Shown here: positions 13,982 through 23,416 of the stretch, one piece after another
Layout: every line of letters begins with the position of its first letter
How positions within the stretch are numbered: the first letter of the stretch is position 1
IMG/VR virus record: IMGVR_UViG_3300028653_000007
Coordinates: 1 to 33,035 of that record
From: a virus
Direction: 5' to 3' (one strand)
DNA length: 33,035 nucleotides
The notes under the pieces: generated by a model
Database searches by the model: none
Told to the model about the DNA's origin: nothing
What the model saw: only the letters and a program-made list of their open reading frames with translations
Position numbers and translations under genes: made by a program

Positions 13982-16174
13982 TTAAACTATATCAATGTTG
14001 CCCATACTACTGATTACTACCCATGTTGCACTACTTCCAGTTTCTGCTGCAACCATTCTTATACTACTACCAATCCAAGAACTTGATAACGCTCCACTTG
14101 CACCAACTGAACTACTCTGTATACCGAATATTATTTTACTACTATTGTTCGGTCTAATTCTCCAACCAGTAGGTGTTAAACCAACCACAATTATTTCTGA
14201 GCTTGTAGCTGGCGTTGCAGGTGTTGTTAGTGTTACGATAGATGACCCTGAAACTATGTAGCCATTATTTAATGACATCGTTACATCAGTTGTGGCTTTC
14301 GTGTATGTTAATCCACCTCCGCCAGCTTCAGCTGCACCGTTTAGACCGCTACTACCACTTGTACCTGAACTACCAGATGACCCTGATGTTCCACCTGCAC
14401 CAGTATTGCCACTTGAACCGGATGTACCGGAAGAACCACTACCACCGGTTACACCAGAACTTCCAGAACTTCCTGAACTTCCACTTGTACCTGTTAAGCC
14501 GGAACTACCAGATGTACCACTTGTGCCTGAACTACCTGATGAACCACTGCCACCAGTTACACCACTACTGCCAGATGTTCCAGAAGAACCGCTACTTCCA
14601 CTTGAACCACTGTTACCAGAAGAACCACTAGAACCACTAGAACCTGATACGCCAGAACTTCCGTTAGTTCCAGATGAACCTGAACTACCAGATGTTCCAC
14701 TACTTCCAGAAGAACCTGAATTTCCACTACTACCATTTGTACCTGATGAACCGTTAGTACCAGATGTACCACTTGTTCCAGAACTGCCATTTGTTCCGGA
14801 AGAACCGCTACTTCCGCTTGAACCACTATTTCCTGAACTGCCAGAAGTTCCTGAAGAACCTGAACTGCCACTAGAACCAGAATTTCCGGATGAACCACTA
14901 GAACCTGATGTTCCAGACGTTCCTGAACTTCCGTTTGTACCTGATGAACCACTACTTCCACTTGAACCAGAAGTGCCACTTGTTCCTGAACTGCCACTAC
15001 TACCGGATGTTCCTGAATTTCCTGAAGAACCGTTTGTACCTGAAGAACCAGAACTACCGGATATACCTGAAGTTCCACTTAACCCAGAACTACCACTATT
15101 TCCAGACGAACCGCTTGTACCACTTGAGCCAGAAGAACCGGAACTACCATTAGTTCCTGATGTACCTGAAGTTCCTGAAGTTCCTGAAGTGCCACTTGAA
15201 CCGTTAGTTCCGCTACTACCATTTGTACCACTAGTACCTGAAGAACCAGATGTACCACTTGAACCAGAACTACCGGATATACCTGAAGTTCCACTAGAAC
15301 CATTTGTACCAGAAGTGCCTGATGTTCCACTTGTTCCTGAGCTTCCTGATGTTCCACTTCCACTATTTAGAGCAAAAGATGCTGTTACAGCATAAGACGA
15401 TGTAACTACACCGAATATATTTGCACCACTGCCTGAAAATCCTGCACTAGCACTTACAGCAGTTGCTAGTAATTGTCCATATGTTTGTGTTTCTACTACA
15501 GATGAATTACCTAGTACAATTTGATTACTTTTATTTACAGTAGCTTGATATCCTAAAGCTGTACTATTAACTATACCATTTGTAGATACATTTGTATTAG
15601 CTCCAATAAGTGTAGTAGTATCATAATTTGTAGCAGATGCAAATCCTGTTTGTACACCTATTGATGTATTATTACTGCCTGATACTGCACTATATAAATT
15701 TTCCCATCCCACGGATGTGTTATTACTACCTGTTGTTTGATTATTATTAGTAGCATTACCTATAGCAGTATTATTATTACCTACTCCTAAAGCAGTTAAT
15801 GTATTGGAACCAACAATAGTAGTCATTTGACTAGTTGTGCTTCTAAAAGGTGTTCCTGAATTTAGAATTATATTACTTGTTTGTCCGTTTGAATTACCTA
15901 TAGATATACCGTTTACAAGTATGTCTTTACTGGCTGTTAAAGAACCTGTTATATGTAATGCTGGTAATGAACTAAACCAAGTAAATCTATTATCTGAACC
16001 TAATACAGATGCACTTACAAATTGTACTGAACCACTGACAGAACCACTAGCAGTTGTATTTGTACCACCACTAGATGTTCCACTACTTCCAGCAGTACCA
16101 GATGTTCCTGAAGTACCTGATGAACCGGCATTCCCAGAAACTACTTCTTCACCTTGTGCATTATATTTTCTCAT
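13982..16174 (-). CDS. Long collagen-like tail fibre
   Basis: 730 aa. In order: a short collagen-like start (residues 14-40); a beta region with YadA-head-like repeats (about 122-225: NNNTAIGNATNNNQ, SNNTSVGWENL, SNNTSIGVQTG, NSTALGYQA); a very long Gly-x-x region of GSSGTSG/GNSG repeats (about 271-625); then a globular end (LTYTKATTDVTMSLN to SMGNIDIV). The Gly-x-Ser/Thr repeat lacks proline, so stability would come from Thr/Ser side chains or modification. It should form a long trimeric rod. The repetitive DNA (about 14330-15365) produces long spurious frames on the other strand. Confidence 0.85.
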   Translation of the reverse strand: MRKYNAQGEEVVSGNAGSSGTSGTSGTAGSSGTSSGGTNTTASGSVSGSVQFVSASVLGSDNRFTWFSSLPALHITGSLTASKDILVNGISIGNSNGQTSNIILNSGTPFRSTTSQMTTIVGSNTLTALGVGNNNTAIGNATNNNQTTGSNNTSVGWENLYSAVSGSNNTSIGVQTGFASATNYDTTTLIGANTNVSTNGIVNSTALGYQATVNKSNQIVLGNSSVVETQTYGQLLATAVSASAGFSGSGANIFGVVTSSYAVTASFALNSGSGTSGSSGTSGTSGTSGTNGSSGTSGISGSSGSSGTSGSSGTSGTNGSSGTNGSSGTSGTSGTSGTSGTNGSSGSSGSSGTSGSSGNSGSSGLSGTSGISGSSGSSGTNGSSGNSGTSGSSGSSGTSGTSGSSGSSGSSGTNGSSGTSGTSGSSGSSGNSGSSGSSGSSGTSGSSGNSGSSGSSGSSGTNGSSGTSGTSGTNGSSGTNGSSGNSGSSGSSGTSGSSGSSGTNGSSGVSGSSGSSGSSGNSGSSGSSGSSGTSGSSGVTGGSGSSGSSGTSGTSGSSGLTGTSGSSGSSGSSGVTGGSGSSGTSGSSGNTGAGGTSGSSGSSGTSGSSGLNGAAEAGGGGLTYTKATTDVTMSLNNGYIVSGSSIVTLTTPATPATSSEIIVVGLTPTGWRIRPNNSSKIIFGIQSSSVGASGALSSSWIGSSIRMVAAETGSSATWVVISSMGNIDIV

Positions 16175-16192
16175 ACATCATACTCCATTTAT

Positions 16193-16516
16193 TTAAGATT
16201 GTTCAGCACCAGAAATAATAAAATCTACAACACCAGCAGTTGTTGTCTGTGCTTCAATTTTATCTCCTGAGTCCAAGGATAAAGTTTCTTCTTTTTCAAT
16301 AACTCTTAAAGATTCATTTTGTAATAGTGACGCCACAGCTATAACTCTTGATGTACCTGATACATTGACATATACAGTTAGTGATTGTGGTGTAACACTT
16401 GTATTCATAATAGAAAAATATTTTACCATTGTTTCTGTTAAAGCAGGAACAGTATATAAAGTTGATTTTGATGAAGAAACTTGACCTTCCGCTAATAATT
16501 TAGGTGTTATTATCAT
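16193..16516 (-). CDS. Small structural protein of the fibre module
   Basis: 107 aa. LLAEGQVSSSKSTLYTVPAL, MVKYFSIMNTSVTPQSLTVY and LSLDSGDKIEAQTTTAGVVD form the pattern of small beta-sandwich proteins seen in many phage tail and fibre modules (a TVP start, then NT, then a GD turn). They are probably fibre-associated or decoration proteins. It is flanked by two collagen-containing fibre genes. Confidence 0.65.
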   Translation of the reverse strand: MIITPKLLAEGQVSSSKSTLYTVPALTETMVKYFSIMNTSVTPQSLTVYVNVSGTSRVIAVASLLQNESLRVIEKEETLSLDSGDKIEAQTTTAGVVDFIISGAEQS

Positions 16517-16527
16517 AAATACTCCAA

Positions 16528-16797
16528 TTAAATATCTAGCCAGGCTAGAATAGATGAATCTGTACTTGATATACCGCTACTTCCACTTGTTCCACTACTA
16601 CCACTTGTACCAGATGAACCTGAACCACCACTACCTGCTGTAATAATAGTAGGAGTAGTTGTAGTAAATCCTTGTCCTGTAATAGAATTAAATTTACCTT
16701 CTACTTGTTTTATTAAATTATCAAATTCTTGGTCAAGATTTGGATTATCTTTGAATCGTGATAATCTTTTGATAGTATTTGTATTTTCAACTGCCAT
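16528..16797 (-). CDS. Short collagen-like fibre protein
   Basis: 89 aa. A helical N-terminus (NTIKRLSRFKDNPNLDQEFD) is followed by about 25 residues of GSSGTSG repeat and the end SSILAWLDI. Its ATG overlaps the stop of the 963-aa gene (TAATG). The helical head could trimerise or attach to the hub, with the collagen-like rod and tip extending outward. Its repeat matches that of the 730-aa fibre. Confidence 0.7.
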   Translation of the reverse strand: MAVENTNTIKRLSRFKDNPNLDQEFDNLIKQVEGKFNSITGQGFTTTTPTIITAGSGGSGSSGTSGSSGTSGSSGISSTDSSILAWLDI

Positions 16798-19688
16798 TAT
16801 CTAATTCCTGTTGGAAGAACTTTATATAATAAACCAATAGAAGATAGTGTAAAATTATTTGATAAACCACTATTATTATCAGTTACTTCAAGTTTAAATC
16901 TTTTTGTATCTGAACCTAAATGGGTCCTTACTTTATAAATAGCATCCGAACCTGTAGGAACTGTCCATGTCTGGAATGGCGTTAATGAACTACTATCTAG
17001 TATATAAAGATTTAAATTAAATGGTTGTGTTGCATTATATCTTACAAATAACTGACTTACATGAAATCTTGTATTTGCTGGTAAATCGCTACCCATCAAT
17101 GTATTATCAAAATTTACTGAGGTCCATTTAAATGTAGAGAGTTGTGGTGAATCAATAAATTCTTTATAAATACTACCACTGTCTGTCATATAAAGAATAC
17201 TACCACTAATATCTAATGTTAAATCTTCAGGAATTAATCCATTTTGTAATTCTTCCCACCCTTTATTAGTATAAATATATTGACTTGCACTATCTCCAGC
17301 ATAAAATCTATAAGAATGTGTATTTTTTTCGCCTATACCTATAGTAGATTCTTTTTCATCTGTTGTAAGATTTCTATACTTATCTCTTATAGTTTCATTT
17401 GAAATTGGAGTTTTATTGGCATTTACTACACCATAAACATCGTAAATTCCATTATAAAATAATGTATCTCCAAAAGTAAATATACTTTTCTTTGATATAG
17501 GTCCATCACCTATATCTATATGTCGTGAAACTCCAGAATCTGAATCTATCCATTGAATACTATTTTTTCTTAATACATAAATATCTACAGCAGGTGTAAA
17601 TTCCATAGAAATACAATCATTGCCATCAAATGCTTCTAAATCAAAGAAATTCTGTGGTGTTAATACATCATAAAGAAATGCTCCTGCAGCATTTGTTGCA
17701 GGACTAAATATAATTTTATTTTTAAGTCTAGTATCAATATATGTATTTAAAGTATATGTTTTGCCTTTAGCAACAAGACCTTTATCCCATGAAGATACTA
17801 ATTCTTGAGTGGGTTGATAACCCATATTATCAGACATTTCTATACCACCAATTAGTTGATTTTGTAATTGTTGAGATATAGCAGCTATACTAAATCCATC
17901 AATATAAAATGTTCCTATACCATCATTATTTATATTATTATACCATACATTTAATTTTGATAAACCAGATGTTGTTGCAACTGGCGTAACAGTAATATCA
18001 AAATGTTTCCAACCATCAGCCGTTATTATATTTTGATAAGGGAAAAATATTGTTTCTGTTGGGTCTGAATATGATAATGCCCATTGATATAATTGTATGA
18101 AGTTTCCTATATCTGTAGTATTACCAACTATTTTTGCCCAAAATTGTATTCTATATTGTCTTAATCCATCAGTAGGTAAAGATGGTAATAATAAAGTAAA
18201 ACCTGGTCCAGATGGAGTATTAGTTCCAGGCAAAACTTTTCTTGTACTTAAAGAATATGAACCAACTTTTACATCTAATGTTTCAACTGACATAGAAACT
18301 CTACTAAAAAATACAGTATCATTACCTGTACTTAAACCATCAAGTGTTGCAGCTTCTGGTAATCCAGCAGGAGCAATACAGTTAGGAGTAATATTATATT
18401 CTATACTTTGTGATACAGAATTGATGTTAAATGTTGATTCAAGATATCCACTATTATTTAAGAAAAATTGATTGGTTCTACCAGAATTTAAACTCCAAGA
18501 AGCAAATGTATCTGTTACTGGAAGTTGAGAATAAAGAAAATATTCAGCTGTATCGGGATTAGAACTTCCAGACCCAATATAATCATTTATTTGTGTTATT
18601 CTTGGATTTATTGAACCAAAATCTATACTGGGTATAATATTAATAAATGAACTAACAAATTGTGAAGTATCAAATGATGTATTATCAGTCATAAATTCTT
18701 GAAATCCGTCTACAATAGATGTTAAACGAAGTCCATAATTACCTGCCGGCCAAGAACCTGTAAATGGTGTTATATCAGCACGAATTAATGTATTAGTACC
18801 AATAATATTATAAGGTTCTATTGTCATTCTATTTAAAGTAGCAAGTTGTGCAAAACTACTAGTATCAGAATAAAATGGGTCAGTGGGAGAAGCAAATGAT
18901 GAAGAATTAAATTTATAATATTTATTTTGATATGTTATGCTTAAACCTAAACGATTTTGCTCACCACCAAATCCAATTCTAATACTATCCAATACTTTAT
19001 GAAAAGTAATATCATTTTTTGTTGCATTATAATTTCCTGTAAGAAACGAATATGGAATACTATCTCTCATTATTAAAATTTTATCACCTACTTGCCAAGA
19101 ACCTGTAACAAGTTGTGTTAAAGTTAATATAGTAGTTCCAGAAGATGCACTACATCCCATTATTTTTGTATAATCATTTCTAGAAGGATTTTGTATAGTC
19201 CAACCACGAAGATATGAACTAGAAAGGAAAAATGTATCTGTAGCATCTATTCCAATAGTATAACTTTGAACAGATTTAACAGTAGTTAAATAACATTCAG
19301 TAAGATTTTGCCAATCATTTATCCAATTACTACCAGACCAATATGGTCTAATAAATACGCCTATAATATTTTCTGATGGAAGAGATGAACCTGCCTCTAC
19401 TGTTAGATTTCCCTTAACAACTTCTGTTGTTATTTCTTGTCCTTGAGAACTACTATTAATGATAGGAATAAAAAACGTGGCTAACCCAAGAGGTGTTATA
19501 TTGGTGAGTTTTCCACGATTTATTGAGGATGATGGGGCATTATAAAATAAATTATAACCCCTATTTATTACTAAATCTCCAGAATTATTTCTTAAATCTA
19601 GATTAATGAGTTCAGTACATTCATTAATATTTGGTATTCTTTTTGCACTTGCAATCCCAGAGAATTCATCTATTAAAAATTCTTGCAT
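16797..19688 (-). CDS. Large tail hub / nozzle-type protein with CBM-like insert
   Basis: 963 aa. The N-terminus (FSGIASAKRIPNINECTELI, NRGYNLFYN) resembles podoviral hub/stabilisation proteins, which bind the end of the head-tail adaptor stack. Residues about 455-610 look like a carbohydrate-binding jelly roll (YRIQFWAKI, GWKHFDITVTPV, GTFYIDGFSIAA). The C-terminal third has propeller-like strands (SIFTFGDTLFYNGIYDVYGV, SYRFYAGDS). Position after the adaptors and before the fibres supports a tail-tube-end role. Exact family not recognised. Confidence 0.6.
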   Translation of the reverse strand: MQEFLIDEFSGIASAKRIPNINECTELINLDLRNNSGDLVINRGYNLFYNAPSSSINRGKLTNITPLGLATFFIPIINSSSQGQEITTEVVKGNLTVEAGSSLPSENIIGVFIRPYWSGSNWINDWQNLTECYLTTVKSVQSYTIGIDATDTFFLSSSYLRGWTIQNPSRNDYTKIMGCSASSGTTILTLTQLVTGSWQVGDKILIMRDSIPYSFLTGNYNATKNDITFHKVLDSIRIGFGGEQNRLGLSITYQNKYYKFNSSSFASPTDPFYSDTSSFAQLATLNRMTIEPYNIIGTNTLIRADITPFTGSWPAGNYGLRLTSIVDGFQEFMTDNTSFDTSQFVSSFINIIPSIDFGSINPRITQINDYIGSGSSNPDTAEYFLYSQLPVTDTFASWSLNSGRTNQFFLNNSGYLESTFNINSVSQSIEYNITPNCIAPAGLPEAATLDGLSTGNDTVFFSRVSMSVETLDVKVGSYSLSTRKVLPGTNTPSGPGFTLLLPSLPTDGLRQYRIQFWAKIVGNTTDIGNFIQLYQWALSYSDPTETIFFPYQNIITADGWKHFDITVTPVATTSGLSKLNVWYNNINNDGIGTFYIDGFSIAAISQQLQNQLIGGIEMSDNMGYQPTQELVSSWDKGLVAKGKTYTLNTYIDTRLKNKIIFSPATNAAGAFLYDVLTPQNFFDLEAFDGNDCISMEFTPAVDIYVLRKNSIQWIDSDSGVSRHIDIGDGPISKKSIFTFGDTLFYNGIYDVYGVVNANKTPISNETIRDKYRNLTTDEKESTIGIGEKNTHSYRFYAGDSASQYIYTNKGWEELQNGLIPEDLTLDISGSILYMTDSGSIYKEFIDSPQLSTFKWTSVNFDNTLMGSDLPANTRFHVSQLFVRYNATQPFNLNLYILDSSSLTPFQTWTVPTGSDAIYKVRTHLGSDTKRFKLEVTDNNSGLSNNFTLSSIGLLYKVLPTGIR

Positions 19689-19701
19689 TTATATCTCCAG
19701 G

Positions 19702-20349
19702 TTATTGTTTTGAACTATCTCCACGCTGTTTATTACGGATTAAAGCATTTTCATCCATATTAAGTTGTCTAATTTCTGTAGTTTTGCTTTCAATAAGATT
19801 TGTAAGAGCTTCAGGAGCTTCTTTACCAACCTGTTCATAAACAAAATTCTTAACTTTAGCAATAACAAGTGGAACATATTTATCTCGTATATCAAGAAAA
19901 TCCGAAGATGATACAACTGCTACTGGTTGTCTATAATAATAAACACTTGCAGTTCCAAAATTAGAAACATTATTTCCTTTAAAGAAGTTTAAAGTTTCTC
20001 CATGTTGAAAATAAAATACTGAATTTTGATATGATGTTATAGCTGCTAAATTTTCAAAAGCAAAATCAGATTTCATAGGAACTAATCCATTATTAGAATC
20101 TACAACTTTAACTACTTTATCAAAATTTGTATTAACTAATGAAAATTGATTGCTTACTACAGAACCTGATACTATACTACCATAGTCAGGTTGTGCAGCA
20201 CCATTTAACATTTCTGCAACATCCGCTACTGATAAATTAACATAATCTTTTATTGTTAATGGTACAACTTTATCAGGTGCAATTTCATCAACTAAAACAC
20301 GAACTATTGATTCTACAGAATTTAATGTATAATTTTTACTTAATGCCAT
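19702..20349 (-). CDS. Virion connector-region protein (215 aa)
   Basis: Starts MALSKNYTLNSVESIVRVLV. It contains helical segments at both ends and a beta middle (SVVSNQFSLVNTNFDKVVKV, TASVYYYRQPVA). The C-terminal helix (VPLVIAKVKNFVYEQVGKEA) is charged. It is one of three consecutive genes of about 200 aa between the capsid block and the hub, where podoviruses encode head-tail adaptors and stoppers. Family not recognised by sequence; the role comes from gene order. Confidence 0.55.
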   Translation of the reverse strand: MALSKNYTLNSVESIVRVLVDEIAPDKVVPLTIKDYVNLSVADVAEMLNGAAQPDYGSIVSGSVVSNQFSLVNTNFDKVVKVVDSNNGLVPMKSDFAFENLAAITSYQNSVFYFQHGETLNFFKGNNVSNFGTASVYYYRQPVAVVSSSDFLDIRDKYVPLVIAKVKNFVYEQVGKEAPEALTNLIESKTTEIRQLNMDENALIRNKQRGDSSKQ

Positions 20350-20362
20350 TGTATTTTACTCC

Positions 20363-21013
20363 TTATGATAACTGAGCGTCTATTCTATAAAGTTGTTCGG
20401 CTATCTCAGCAATTTTTGTTGTATGAATCTCATAAAATGGACTATCAATAGACCCATTTTGTATAATTGGTGTACCTGTAGTAGGAACTAAAGGCGATTT
20501 AACATATCTAAATTTTACACCAGTATAACCGCTACCACCTAAACTTGGATATAAATATAGAGTTCTACCATCTACAATCAAAAACATATTAATAGAAGTA
20601 GCAGTATATTGTGTATTAATACCTGTATCTATTACTGATAATAACTGTGGTTCCTGTACTTTAATATATTGTGAACCTGTAGTACTATCAAGAATCGACA
20701 GAAAATCTAAATATGGAGAAGCAATTGTATAATTAGTTCCATTTGTACTTCCGCCATAACCACCTATTACAAAAGATGCTGACGCTTCTACAATCATTTC
20801 AGGAAATACTTTTACAAAATTCCATTTATTACCTTGTGATTGTACCCAGGCATCTTCTTCAAATCTAAATAATGCTCTGTTAACATATGTTACAGTATCA
20901 CTTGCTGGAAGTGTATTGCCATCTAATAAACTTCCTGTTATATCAAATGTTGCTATATCTGCTACTCTGGCACGGAATTCTTTTATTATCGTATCAAATT
21001 TTGGTGTAGCCAT
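20363..21013 (-). CDS. Head-tail connector-type protein (216 aa)
   Basis: FDTIIKEFRARVADI and VTYVNRALFRFEEDAWVQSQ form an N-terminal helical part. A beta domain follows (FLIVDGRTLYLYPSLGGSGY, VKFRYVKSPLVP), and the protein ends in a helix (ITAEQLYRI-like IAEIAEQLYRIDAQLS). The layout of helices, beta insert and helix is like that of phage adaptor proteins, and the next gene has a similar outline. It lies 13 bp after the 198-aa gene. Assignment is by position and outline. Confidence 0.6.
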   Translation of the reverse strand: MATPKFDTIIKEFRARVADIATFDITGSLLDGNTLPASDTVTYVNRALFRFEEDAWVQSQGNKWNFVKVFPEMIVEASASFVIGGYGGSTNGTNYTIASPYLDFLSILDSTTGSQYIKVQEPQLLSVIDTGINTQYTATSINMFLIVDGRTLYLYPSLGGSGYTGVKFRYVKSPLVPTTGTPIIQNGSIDSPFYEIHTTKIAEIAEQLYRIDAQLS

Positions 21014-21025
21014 TAAATAATCTCC

Positions 21026-21622
21026 TTACCAAGTACATGTAGTTATAGTCAAATTTGATTTAAGAAATGGTAACATGGAGTTATCATTTAGTTCTTTTTC
21101 ATATAATGGTAAGTATTGCTGAGCATTAAATTCAGCACAAGTTCCATATATTAAAGCTCTATCAAGTTCGTGTGGAACTATACTATCATTATTTGAATCT
21201 ATAGGGTCACATGATGCTATTCTATGTACCCAAAATTCAATACTTTGTGATGTTGGCATACTACTTGTAGAAGGCATTGGAGCAAAATAAATATGTTTAT
21301 CATAAATAGTTGCCTGTGATGGTAAACTTACAGAACAACTTGTAGAATTAATAACATCTTTCCAAGTTCCTGCAGCTACTAATGTTATGTTTCCATCCCA
21401 AGATGGAAGAATTGATGATATTAATACTTTCGATTTATCAAAATAATATTTATTCTGATTTGTTTGAAGATTGATAGTAATTCTAGATTCAGGTCTAACT
21501 CTTTGTAAAATATTATCCTGAACCTCAGTAGCTATTTCCCATATTTGTGCATCTGAAATTTTTGATACATCAATTTCATTCAATATTTGACGGACGCGTG
21601 ATGCTAAATACATACCTGTCAT
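21026..21622 (-). CDS. Phage adaptor (gp4/gp6-like) protein
   Basis: 198 aa. LASRVRQILNEID, SDAQIWEIATEVQDNILQRV and ESRITINLQTNQNKYYFD, followed by a beta insert (SQATIYDKHIYFAPMPS) and a C-terminal helix with SIVPHELDRALIYGTCAEFN, fit the common head-tail adaptor pattern: N-terminal helices, beta strand insert, final helices. It should bind below the portal. It is the first gene after the hairpin terminator that closes the capsid block, so its expression may be lower than that of the capsid genes. Confidence 0.7.
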   Translation of the reverse strand: MTGMYLASRVRQILNEIDVSKISDAQIWEIATEVQDNILQRVRPESRITINLQTNQNKYYFDKSKVLISSILPSWDGNITLVAAGTWKDVINSTSCSVSLPSQATIYDKHIYFAPMPSTSSMPTSQSIEFWVHRIASCDPIDSNNDSIVPHELDRALIYGTCAEFNAQQYLPLYEKELNDNSMLPFLKSNLTITTCTW

Positions 21623-21640
21623 ATTATTATACCTTTAAAT

Positions 21641-21693
21641 TAAAAATGGGCTATAACCACATATCCTTGAGTGGATATAGCTTATAGCCCATT
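21641..21693 (-). terminator. Intrinsic terminator after the capsid block
   Basis: A perfect 12-bp stem AATGGGCTATAA / TTATAGCCCATT (21645-21656 with 21682-21693) encloses a second hairpin ATATCC-TTGAGT-GGATAT. Read on the minus strand it is followed by TTTTT. It lies between the 98-aa gene and the adaptor genes, suggesting partial termination that keeps capsid mRNA above tail mRNA. Confidence 0.85.
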
Positions 21694-21713
21694 AATATTA
21701 TTAATTTACTAGA

Positions 21714-22010
21714 TTATATTGTTGTTAAACTGGCTGATGCCCAAGCTGTAGTTGTCGTGTGTATAAACAACTTGCCTGCAGTTCCATCAACAGCAAAAGT
21801 TCCAACTGGTAATCCGTTTAGTTGTGTAAAGTCGGAATTAGAAGCGCCTGATACAAATAGCACAGCATATGTAACATTTTCGCCACCAACTTCCATTACT
21901 TTAGGTGCACTTGCTAGTGAAGCTGAAGATGGGTCCATGTTGAATCTATCTATCCAAGATACACCAGTTACAACCTGTAAATTATTAGCTTTTTTACCTG
22001 TAATTGACAT
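21714..22010 (-). CDS. Small capsid-associated (decoration-like) protein
   Basis: 98 aa, beta-rich with Thr/Ser/Ala (VGGENVTYAVLFVSGASNSD, GKLFIHTTTTAWASASLT). It directly follows the major capsid gene in the same promoter-terminator unit, so it is probably needed in high copy. A capsid decoration or head-fibre protein is the likely role; no family was recognised. Confidence 0.6.
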   Translation of the reverse strand: MSITGKKANNLQVVTGVSWIDRFNMDPSSASLASAPKVMEVGGENVTYAVLFVSGASNSDFTQLNGLPVGTFAVDGTAGKLFIHTTTTAWASASLTTI

Positions 22011-22063
22011 GTTTATTACTCCTGTTAAAAGTTATTAATTTTGTTAATTGATATTTCTATGTG

Positions 22064-23398
22064 TTAGATGGAAATACCATCTGGTGAATATGTGAAATAG
22101 ACCAAACTTGAAGCATTTTCATAGAAAGCGCCTCTCGTACCAAAATATCCATCATCATCAGTTATATCTGCTCGTTCAAGACCTAAAATAGCATCTGCAG
22201 CATCACCAATAAATTGTGAATAATCCCATTCTTCTCTTTCAAAAGCAATAGGACTTGCATATCCACCTGTAATTGATTGTACACCTAACAATATAGCAGG
22301 TTTCAACGGACTTACATCTCGCGGAACTAGCATATAATCAGGACGTCCATACTGTACAGGATTTGCAGCTGTTCCAGCATATGTTACACCATTACTATTT
22401 TGTGAACTTGTTACATAAGCACCAGGAATTGTATCGTCAGATATAATGAAAGCACCTTCAAATAAATAGCCTTCCATTAAACCACTAAATACTGGATTTT
22501 CTTCACCACGTACATTAGCAACTCTTTGTGCCTGTTGCCATTCTGGGTCGCTTCTAAGTTGACGAATTTGTGTTGAATGTAATAAAAGAATAGGAGCAAA
22601 TGTACCATCAACAACTTCTGACGGCTGAACTTTATGTTTTGTTCCAAGAAATACTATATTACGAACATCTTGTGCTGTAAAAGCTGTTGCAGCTACGTTA
22701 CCACTAACATACAATTGTTTCAATGAAGAAGAAACAGAATTTTCATATGCTGTAGTAAATGAATTTGTTCCACCTTCTGCTACAGTAAATGCAACTTTAC
22801 CACCAGTAAGACCAACACCTTTAATATAAAGATTAGGATGGCTTTTTATTGTTAAACCAACACCATTGGTTGAATCTGTAAGATTATCTGAATATCCTGC
22901 TAAAGCTGCTTGATATGCAAGGAAGGAAATTTTACGTGTGAACCAATCTTGAAGGTCTGCTGCACCTTTTTCCATTAGAGCCATCTGAATTTCGGGTTTC
23001 TTTAAAGCCTGTTTTGACATTTTATTGTCTTGAATCTTAACAGCATTACGAATTTGATTTAAAGAAACTTTCTTTGTAAGAATTTTTCTTTGTTCCTCGT
23101 TACCATGTAATTCCTGACCACCAATAACACCTTGTCCAGTCAAAGGATAGAGGATAGGAATATCCATCTGTAAAGAACCTTCTGTTTCAAAATCTTTACG
23201 AATATCAATTACTTTACCTGATGGTTTTAACGACATTGTTCCACCGTAGAAACCAGATTTACGATATTTGGCAACATCAATGAACCCAGTAAACTGAGCT
23301 AATTTACCATACTGCCAAACACCTTTTTCTACTTTCTTTCCGAGAGCACGTCTGTAAACTTGCATGCTATCGTTATATTGAGATTTAAAAGTTGACAT
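22064..23398 (-). CDS. Major capsid protein, N4-gp56/DUF4043 type
   Basis: 444 aa with AAGGAG eight bases before ATG. The family pattern is visible at about 80-135: DIPILYPLTGQGVIGGQELH, then GNEEQRKILTKKVSLNQIRN and AVKIQDNKMSKQ. Members are HK97-fold shell proteins found in podoviruses such as N4. C-terminal segments such as YMLVPRDVSPLKPAILLGVQ and EREEWDYSQFIGDAADAILG also fit. It follows a long acidic scaffold gene and shares its promoter. Length is in the usual range. Confidence 0.85.
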   Translation of the reverse strand: MSTFKSQYNDSMQVYRRALGKKVEKGVWQYGKLAQFTGFIDVAKYRKSGFYGGTMSLKPSGKVIDIRKDFETEGSLQMDIPILYPLTGQGVIGGQELHGNEEQRKILTKKVSLNQIRNAVKIQDNKMSKQALKKPEIQMALMEKGAADLQDWFTRKISFLAYQAALAGYSDNLTDSTNGVGLTIKSHPNLYIKGVGLTGGKVAFTVAEGGTNSFTTAYENSVSSSLKQLYVSGNVAATAFTAQDVRNIVFLGTKHKVQPSEVVDGTFAPILLLHSTQIRQLRSDPEWQQAQRVANVRGEENPVFSGLMEGYLFEGAFIISDDTIPGAYVTSSQNSNGVTYAGTAANPVQYGRPDYMLVPRDVSPLKPAILLGVQSITGGYASPIAFEREEWDYSQFIGDAADAILGLERADITDDDGYFGTRGAFYENASSLVYFTYSPDGISI

Positions 23399-23416
23399 AA
23401 TTAAACTCCTTAATAA

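Noticed and set aside
14292-15395. Long plus-strand open frame encoding Pro/Glu/Leu repeats
   Set aside because: It is the antisense of the GSSGTSG collagen-like fibre; the 9-bp codon pattern leaves several frames open. No start site or domain supports it.
9000-16500. Diversity-generating retroelement near the receptor-binding genes
   Set aside because: No reverse transcriptase gene and no paired template/variable repeat with adenine-biased differences was seen.
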